The position numbers and the translations under genes were made by a program. DNA of 25,040 bases, from positions 1 through 25,040 of the forward strand of contig JAGUUF010000052.1 in assembly GCA_020063545.1 (NCBI GenBank). Reading direction: 5' to 3'. Shown here piece after piece: positions 20,623 to 25,040 of the stretch. The notes below the pieces were generated by a model, which saw only the letters and a list, made by a program, of their open reading frames with translations, ran no database searches and was not told where the DNA came from. Numbering within the stretch: the first letter of the stretch is position 1; each line of letters starts with the position of its first letter. Origin of the DNA: Cytophagales bacterium. Its GTDB lineage: Bacteria; Bacteroidota; Bacteroidia; Cytophagales; Cyclobacteriaceae.

Positions 20623-21480
20623 ATGGAAGGAATGCTTAAACCCGGAACATTAAAAAACAAAACCATCATCATTACCGGTGGTGGCACCGGCCTGGGTCGC
20701 TCCATGGGTAAGTATATGCTTGAACTTGGGGCTAACCTTGTCATTACAAGTCGCAAAACGGAGGTAATCAATAAAACAGCCGAAGCGTTGAAAGCTGAAA
20801 CGGGCGGTAACGTATTGGCAGTAACCTGCGATGTGCGCAAATACGAAGAGGTTGAAAATGTAATCCGTCAGGCCGAAGCTTCTTTCGGCCCCATTCATGG
20901 CGTACTTAACAATGCTGCCGGAAATTTCATAAGTCCTACTGAAAGGCTGTCGCACCGCGCCTTCGATATTGTTGTTGATATTGTGCTGAAGGGGACGTAT
21001 TACACAACCCTTGCTGCCGGTAAAAACTGGATAGCCAAAAAGCAGCCGGGTGTATTCCTTAACATTGTAACTACGTACGCTTGGACAGGTTCGGGCTTTG
21101 TTGTGCCTTCGGCATGCGGTAAAGCAGGCGTATTGGCGCTTACGCGATCGTTGGCCGTAGAGTGGGCCAGGTACAACATCCGCAGCAATGCCATAGCCCC
21201 CGGCCCGTTTCCAACCGAAGGCGCGTGGAGCCGGCTGCTGCCCGGTGATTTGGTTAAGAAGTTTAATCCGGCCGAACGAATACCACTGAAACGTGTTGGC
21301 CAACACCAGGAATTGGCCAACCTCGCTGCCTACCTGATGTCAGACTTTTCGGCATATATCAATGGCGAAGTGATCACCATTGATGGCGGAGAGTGGCTGC
21401 GAAACGGTGGCGAATTCAGTCACCTCGAAGCAATACCTGAAAACTTGTGGGATGAATTGGAAAAAATGAGGGGGAAGTGA
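20623..21480 (+). CDS. 2,4-dienoyl-CoA reductase (SDR family)
   Basis: A 285-residue short-chain dehydrogenase. The cofactor loop is TGGGTGLG (18-25), with ITSRKTE following strand 2 (arginine 44, suggesting NADPH). NNAAG lies at 96-100. The usual YxxxK is absent; instead Tyr152 in TTYAWTGSGFVVPSA and Lys167 in GKAGV are 15 residues apart. This spacing and the surrounding sequence match mitochondrial 2,4-dienoyl-CoA reductase DECR1 (from memory, Tyr199 and Lys214). The C-terminal FNPAERIPLKRVG, ELANLAAYLMSD, INGEVITIDGGEW and GGEF blocks also match DECR1. The enzyme reduces 2,4-dienoyl-CoA during beta-oxidation of polyunsaturated fatty acids. It stands alone, divergent from the OmpA gene and convergent with the 880-residue gene. 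It is not the unrelated flavin/iron-sulfur FadH of enterobacteria. Confidence 0.9.
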   Translation: MEGMLKPGTLKNKTIIITGGGTGLGRSMGKYMLELGANLVITSRKTEVINKTAEALKAETGGNVLAVTCDVRKYEEVENVIRQAEASFGPIHGVLNNAAGNFISPTERLSHRAFDIVVDIVLKGTYYTTLAAGKNWIAKKQPGVFLNIVTTYAWTGSGFVVPSACGKAGVLALTRSLAVEWARYNIRSNAIAPGPFPTEGAWSRLLPGDLVKKFNPAERIPLKRVGQHQELANLAAYLMSDFSAYINGEVITIDGGEWLRNGGEFSHLEAIPENLWDELEKMRGK

Positions 21481-21566
21481 TATTGTACTATAAGCTACCT
21501 CAAAAATGAGATGCAAAACCTACTTTGTTTTACGCTGTGATTATCTTGGTTATTTTGAAATGGCTT

Positions 21567-24209
21567 CTACAATTTTCCTATGGTAAGAGTTTTTCCATCG
21601 GCATAAAGAATGTGGGCTGTACCATCCCAGGCTAGTACAACGGCAGCAGCATCCAAGGGTGACGGGGTAAGCGAATTGCCGTTGCCATCATATACGTAAC
21701 ACAGATCCTGATCACGATCGGTTACGGTAATATACGTTTTCCCTGAACCAAAATCATAATACCGAATGTCTACTTTGTTCATTCCCACGTAATCATTCGC
21801 CACCAATTCCCGGCCGTCATCATCAAAAATGGTCAGGCGTTTTGCATTCTGCCTTATCACCAGGTAGCCGTTGCCGGATTTTTCTTCAACCAGGCTGAAT
21901 TGATCCGTAACAGTTGCTTTAACCAAAGGCTCCCTGCTCAGTATTTTTCCTTCCGCGGTAAAGCAGACTTTGATCCCATCTTTTGAAACACAGGTGAAGA
22001 CCGAACCCGAAAGGCTGTTGCCGGGCTCAACACAGAATGCACCCTCCGGCCGCATATCCAGCGAAAGCGGGAAGCCTTTAACAAGTTCGCCCTTTCGGCT
22101 CCATAAATAAGCTTGCCCATCCTGCCGGATAGCAGCAATAAAGTCCTTTCCCTGGATACGGTAATGGCGGGGCGGGGAAATTAACCTTCCATCGGTTAGC
22201 TTGGGTTTCCATCCCTCCAGCGGCTCTCCTTGTTTATCCAACATCCAGATGCGGTTGGTCTTATCCGAAATAATAAACCGGTACCGCTTGCTGTTGTCAT
22301 AATCAATTACGTTAACGAACTCGGGTTGCTGAACGGGTATGGAAACCGGAAACTGGCTTACATAATTTCCAAGCCTGTCGATAATATGCAGTTTGCCAGG
22401 AGTAACAAAGAAAAGCTGGAGTTTTCCGTTATTGAAAAAATCAATTTGTTTTATGTCACCCGCCAGGGGCCCATCTAATGAAACACTCCATTGTGTTTTT
22501 CCTTCCGGTGAGAGATAATGCAGTGTACCAAGCGAATCCTGAAAAACGATATCATTCTGCTTTGTTGTGTGATTACGAACACTAAACAAGGATGACATCA
22601 CGGAAGCCCGCATCACCACCTGTACCCGCTGATGGGCTGCTGTGTTGCCATTAGATGATGATTCGGACTTGGAGGGTTCAATGATAACATGGGTATAAAA
22701 TGTTTCATTCAGGTTACTGAATTGAATGGCGCCCAATCCTGATTTACTGAATATCGATTGCCTTTCTGTGAAAAATGATTTCCACGAAGGAGCCATGTGT
22801 TGAATAAGCATATTTTTGAGAAGCGGAGTATTAAAGTAAATGCTCACATTCGATTCAAGTAATGTTGATTCAAGAAATTGATTGGTTGAAACGGATTTTC
22901 CCCACACCTCTTCCTGGTCAATATCATCCACAAACCGCTTAAGGTCTGCCGGGTTTTCTGCTAAAAAAATAGTGTTCTCTAAAATTGTGTAGTACGATTG
23001 ATCAAAACCCTGAATCAATGGCCGGAAAAGTTTGCCGGGAAGATTTCTGATGTCAACTTTGCGTAATTCATAACTTCCATATGGTTCGGTGTACAGTGAA
23101 TCGCTGCGTTCTGTAGCCTTCGAAAGCAAATCAAGTGCCTTTGTCCACATCCGTTTATCCTTTACATCAATCAATATAACGCTGCCTGTTTCCGACTTTT
23201 TCCGCTCCAGCAGGCACACCGAGATTTCCCTGCCTAAGCCCGCAAATAATGCCTGGATATCAATTGAAGCCAACGAACGCAATGAATCCTGTAATGGGCT
23301 GTCGGCAGCCAGGGGCAAATTTTTAAAAAAGGCCAATCCATCGTCAATTCCATAATTGATTACTGCTAACGAGCGGTTTGAAATAAACCGTTTATGCGAA
23401 AACGCAACGGGATTCTGGGCGGCAAAGTGGCTCAGCAATGAGGTGTTGGAGGCTTGATCAACAAGCGAAAACCCGCTGAGATTAACCGGGGCTCCTGGCT
23501 TAATATCGAGAGCAGCGGTATTTGCCGTTACTAATGTTAACCCATAGCGCTCCGTCAGAAAACTGTTCAGCAGGGTATTTAATCCTCCATAACGGATGTA
23601 CAGGTTACCTGCATCATTGCGAACTACCGGAAGCTTTTTAATTGCTTCAATTTCCTTTTCAAAACTTTTCTCTCTTCCCGAATTATAGGTTCGGATAACA
23701 TCCTCGATGAGAAACGGTGTGAAGCTGCCAATCCAGTAATCCTCAATTGTCGTCCATGAAAAAACCTGATCGTGTTGCTTCACTTCATGGATAGGAAACC
23801 CGGAGTACTCACGCGTTGTGTTTGTTGCATTTCCGGATTTATTCCACATCGCTGCCTTCCGGCTAAAATCAGCCGGTGCGTAAAATATCCAATCAAAATT
23901 ATTTCGTTGCGTAAGGTGAAGAGATGACATCCAACCCGAATTACCGGTGATGCTCCCCAGAATTGATTCCTTAAAATCACCGGGCTTTGTGCTCACCATA
24001 ACTTCTTTAACCGATAACCATATCGGGTTCTCCTTAATCTGGCTTAAACACGATTCACAATTTCCTGATTCATAAACCAGGATGGCCTGTTCAGGGATAA
24101 TCCGCCAGATGGTCAATGCCTCCTGTTGAAAAAACCTGGAGTAAATTAATATCCCTGCGGATACAAGTAAGATGAATGCCAGTGATAAGAGAAGTGCAGT
24201 TTTTTTCAC
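21567..24209 (-). CDS. Anchored extracytoplasmic protein with C-terminal beta-propeller, unknown function
   Basis: An 880-residue protein. It starts at GTG 24209 because the frame between the purA stop (24237) and this point has no ATG, and a standard MKK signal-anchor begins here. Residues 5-25 form one transmembrane helix; there is no lipobox, so the rest is outside the cytoplasm. Cys51 and Cys54 form a CESC pair shortly after the membrane (no histidine follows, so not haem type). Residues about 80-530 look alpha/beta and recall DUF3352-type proteins, though I cannot confirm this. Residues about 545-880 are short beta repeats with PQQ/WD-like blades (DSLGTLHYLSPEGKTQWSV, RLGNYVSQFPVSI, DKQGEPLEGWKP, RKGELVKGFPLSL). 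It follows purA by 27 bases, probably in one transcript. I cannot assign a function. Confidence 0.8.
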   Translation of the reverse strand: MKKTALLLSLAFILLVSAGILIYSRFFQQEALTIWRIIPEQAILVYESGNCESCLSQIKENPIWLSVKEVMVSTKPGDFKESILGSITGNSGWMSSLHLTQRNNFDWIFYAPADFSRKAAMWNKSGNATNTTREYSGFPIHEVKQHDQVFSWTTIEDYWIGSFTPFLIEDVIRTYNSGREKSFEKEIEAIKKLPVVRNDAGNLYIRYGGLNTLLNSFLTERYGLTLVTANTAALDIKPGAPVNLSGFSLVDQASNTSLLSHFAAQNPVAFSHKRFISNRSLAVINYGIDDGLAFFKNLPLAADSPLQDSLRSLASIDIQALFAGLGREISVCLLERKKSETGSVILIDVKDKRMWTKALDLLSKATERSDSLYTEPYGSYELRKVDIRNLPGKLFRPLIQGFDQSYYTILENTIFLAENPADLKRFVDDIDQEEVWGKSVSTNQFLESTLLESNVSIYFNTPLLKNMLIQHMAPSWKSFFTERQSIFSKSGLGAIQFSNLNETFYTHVIIEPSKSESSSNGNTAAHQRVQVVMRASVMSSLFSVRNHTTKQNDIVFQDSLGTLHYLSPEGKTQWSVSLDGPLAGDIKQIDFFNNGKLQLFFVTPGKLHIIDRLGNYVSQFPVSIPVQQPEFVNVIDYDNSKRYRFIISDKTNRIWMLDKQGEPLEGWKPKLTDGRLISPPRHYRIQGKDFIAAIRQDGQAYLWSRKGELVKGFPLSLDMRPEGAFCVEPGNSLSGSVFTCVSKDGIKVCFTAEGKILSREPLVKATVTDQFSLVEEKSGNGYLVIRQNAKRLTIFDDDGRELVANDYVGMNKVDIRYYDFGSGKTYITVTDRDQDLCYVYDGNGNSLTPSPLDAAAVVLAWDGTAHILYADGKTLTIGKL

Positions 24210-24236
24210 ACGTAAGATTTCAAAGTTTAAGTGAAA

Positions 24237-25040
24237 CTACATGCTGAAACTCTCCCTGAATATTGTCTGCAATCGATCCGGCCCGGTTGATACAAGGGTT
24301 ATGGGTACACGTAATTCCTTTTCAAGGAATTGAATATAACCTTCCAGTGCGGCAGGTAAGGAGTCCCCGGCTGTGCTGTTTAAAGGAACTGACCAGCCTT
24401 TAACTTCTTCATAGATGGGTACTATTTTTTCATTTACCAGCTCATACGGCAACATGTCGGTAACTGAACCATCGTTAAGCCGGTATTGAACACAGATTTT
24501 TATTGTTGGAAAGATGCTTAATACATCGGCTTTCATCATGAACAGCCTGGTTACACCATTTATCATAATGGAGTACTTCAATGCCGGCAAATCAATCCAT
24601 CCGCATCGTCTCGGCCGGCCGGTTGTCGACCCGTATTCATTCCCTTCTTTTCGCATCCGCTCCCCTTCTTCATTAAGCAATTCCGTTGGAAAGGGGCCGC
24701 TGCCAACCCGTGTGCTATAGGCCTTGAAGATTCCGTACACTTCGCCTATGTGCCGTGGGGCAATTCCCAGCCCGGTGCATGCCCCGGCCGCAATCGTATT
24801 TGAACTTGTTACGAACGGGTAACTTCCAAAGTCGATATCCAGTAATGATCCCTGGGCGCCTTCGGCAAGTATGGATGAACCGGCCTTCAGTTCATTATTG
24901 ATCATGTACTCACTTTCAACCAGGTTGAACTGGCGCAAAAAACCAACTGCTTCAAAAAACTGGTCGCACAACTCCTTCCACGCAAAGGTTACCGGGTAGT
25001 TCTTAAGAATCTCCAAATGGCTTTCAGCGAGCCTGTTAAA
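24237..25040 (-). CDS. purA: Adenylosuccinate synthetase, C-terminal part
   Basis: The reading frame is open to the right edge, so the 5' end lies outside; 267 codons before the TAG at 24237-24239 are present. The gene catalyses GTP-dependent joining of IMP and aspartate to adenylosuccinate, the first committed AMP step. Clear family motifs are EGAQGSLLDIDFGSYPFVTSSN, GAC-TGLGIAPRHIGEVYGI, KAYSTRVGSGPFPTEL and GRPRRCGWIDLPALKYS, followed by the C-terminal VPLNSTAG and TGPDRLQTI blocks. The P-loop and catalytic N terminus are outside the window, so intactness of the whole enzyme is not shown. The 880-residue envelope gene follows 27 bases downstream. Confidence 0.95.
   Translation of the reverse strand, partial: FNRLAESHLEILKNYPVTFAWKELCDQFFEAVGFLRQFNLVESEYMINNELKAGSSILAEGAQGSLLDIDFGSYPFVTSSNTIAAGACTGLGIAPRHIGEVYGIFKAYSTRVGSGPFPTELLNEEGERMRKEGNEYGSTTGRPRRCGWIDLPALKYSIMINGVTRLFMMKADVLSIFPTIKICVQYRLNDGSVTDMLPYELVNEKIVPIYEEVKGWSVPLNSTAGDSLPAALEGYIQFLEKELRVPITLVSTGPDRLQTIFRESFSM

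Noticed and set aside
341..25040. CRISPR arrays, tRNA or rRNA genes, transposons.
   Set aside because: No regularly spaced repeats, no cloverleaf-like or rRNA-like stretches, and no transposase frames were found on either strand.

Overview
The window reads as an ordinary chromosomal segment of a Bacteroidetes bacterium, most likely order Cytophagales. Reasons: three good matches to the Bacteroidetes promoter (a TTG-type -33 element and a TAnnTTTG -7 element), almost no Shine-Dalgarno sequences, many lipoproteins, and gene families typical of the group (short PaaN aldehyde dehydrogenase, DUF4197 lipoprotein, TPR-coupled histidine kinase, Asp-box propeller protein, lipoprotein-type OmpA). The order assignment is inference from family resemblance. 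I see no rRNA, tRNA, CRISPR array, insertion sequence, phage or integrase gene, and no gene-free stretch longer than about 220 bases.

Layout. 1-1588 (+): the tail of an ATP-grasp protein, then a CPA1 Na+/H+ antiporter. 1601-4783 (-): a tight four-gene operon, read right to left as DUF4197 lipoprotein, a second small lipoprotein, PaaN aldehyde dehydrogenase, and a Bor-like lipoprotein. 4889-6139 (+): CinA, ending in a hairpin shared with the convergent pyruvate phosphate dikinase (6196-9024, -). 9242-11491 (+): a 2-oxoacid dehydrogenase E2 acyltransferase followed closely by a small ParA-type ATPase and an unrecognised 106-residue protein that overlaps it. 11528-12673 (+): a cystathionine gamma-synthase/lyase-type PLP enzyme from its own promoter. 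Its stop codon overlaps that of a convergent TPR histidine kinase (12670-14742, -). 14815-16041 (-): an MFS transporter. 16187-19324 (+): a large secreted Asp-box propeller protein with a strong terminator. 19383-20512 (-): an OmpA-like lipoprotein and, 2 nt downstream, a 58-residue PLDc_N-type membrane protein. 20623-21480 (+): a 2,4-dienoyl-CoA reductase with mitochondrial-type active-site spacing. 21567-25040 (-): an anchored 880-residue extracytoplasmic propeller protein behind purA, which runs off the right edge.

Function. Most recognisable genes are central metabolism: aromatic/phenylacetate catabolism (PaaN), branched-chain or other 2-oxoacid oxidation (E2), unsaturated fatty-acid oxidation (dienoyl-CoA reductase), pyruvate/PEP interconversion (PPDK), NAD salvage (CinA), sulfur amino acids and purines. 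Around these sit envelope proteins of unclear role.

The best candidate for something undescribed is the E2-ParA-small protein cluster. It is an orphan ParF-sized ParA ATPase without ParB, translationally coupled to a small acidic helical protein and located directly behind the core gene of a very large enzyme complex. This is compatible with a cargo-positioning pair in the style of McdA/McdB, but that is a hypothesis only.
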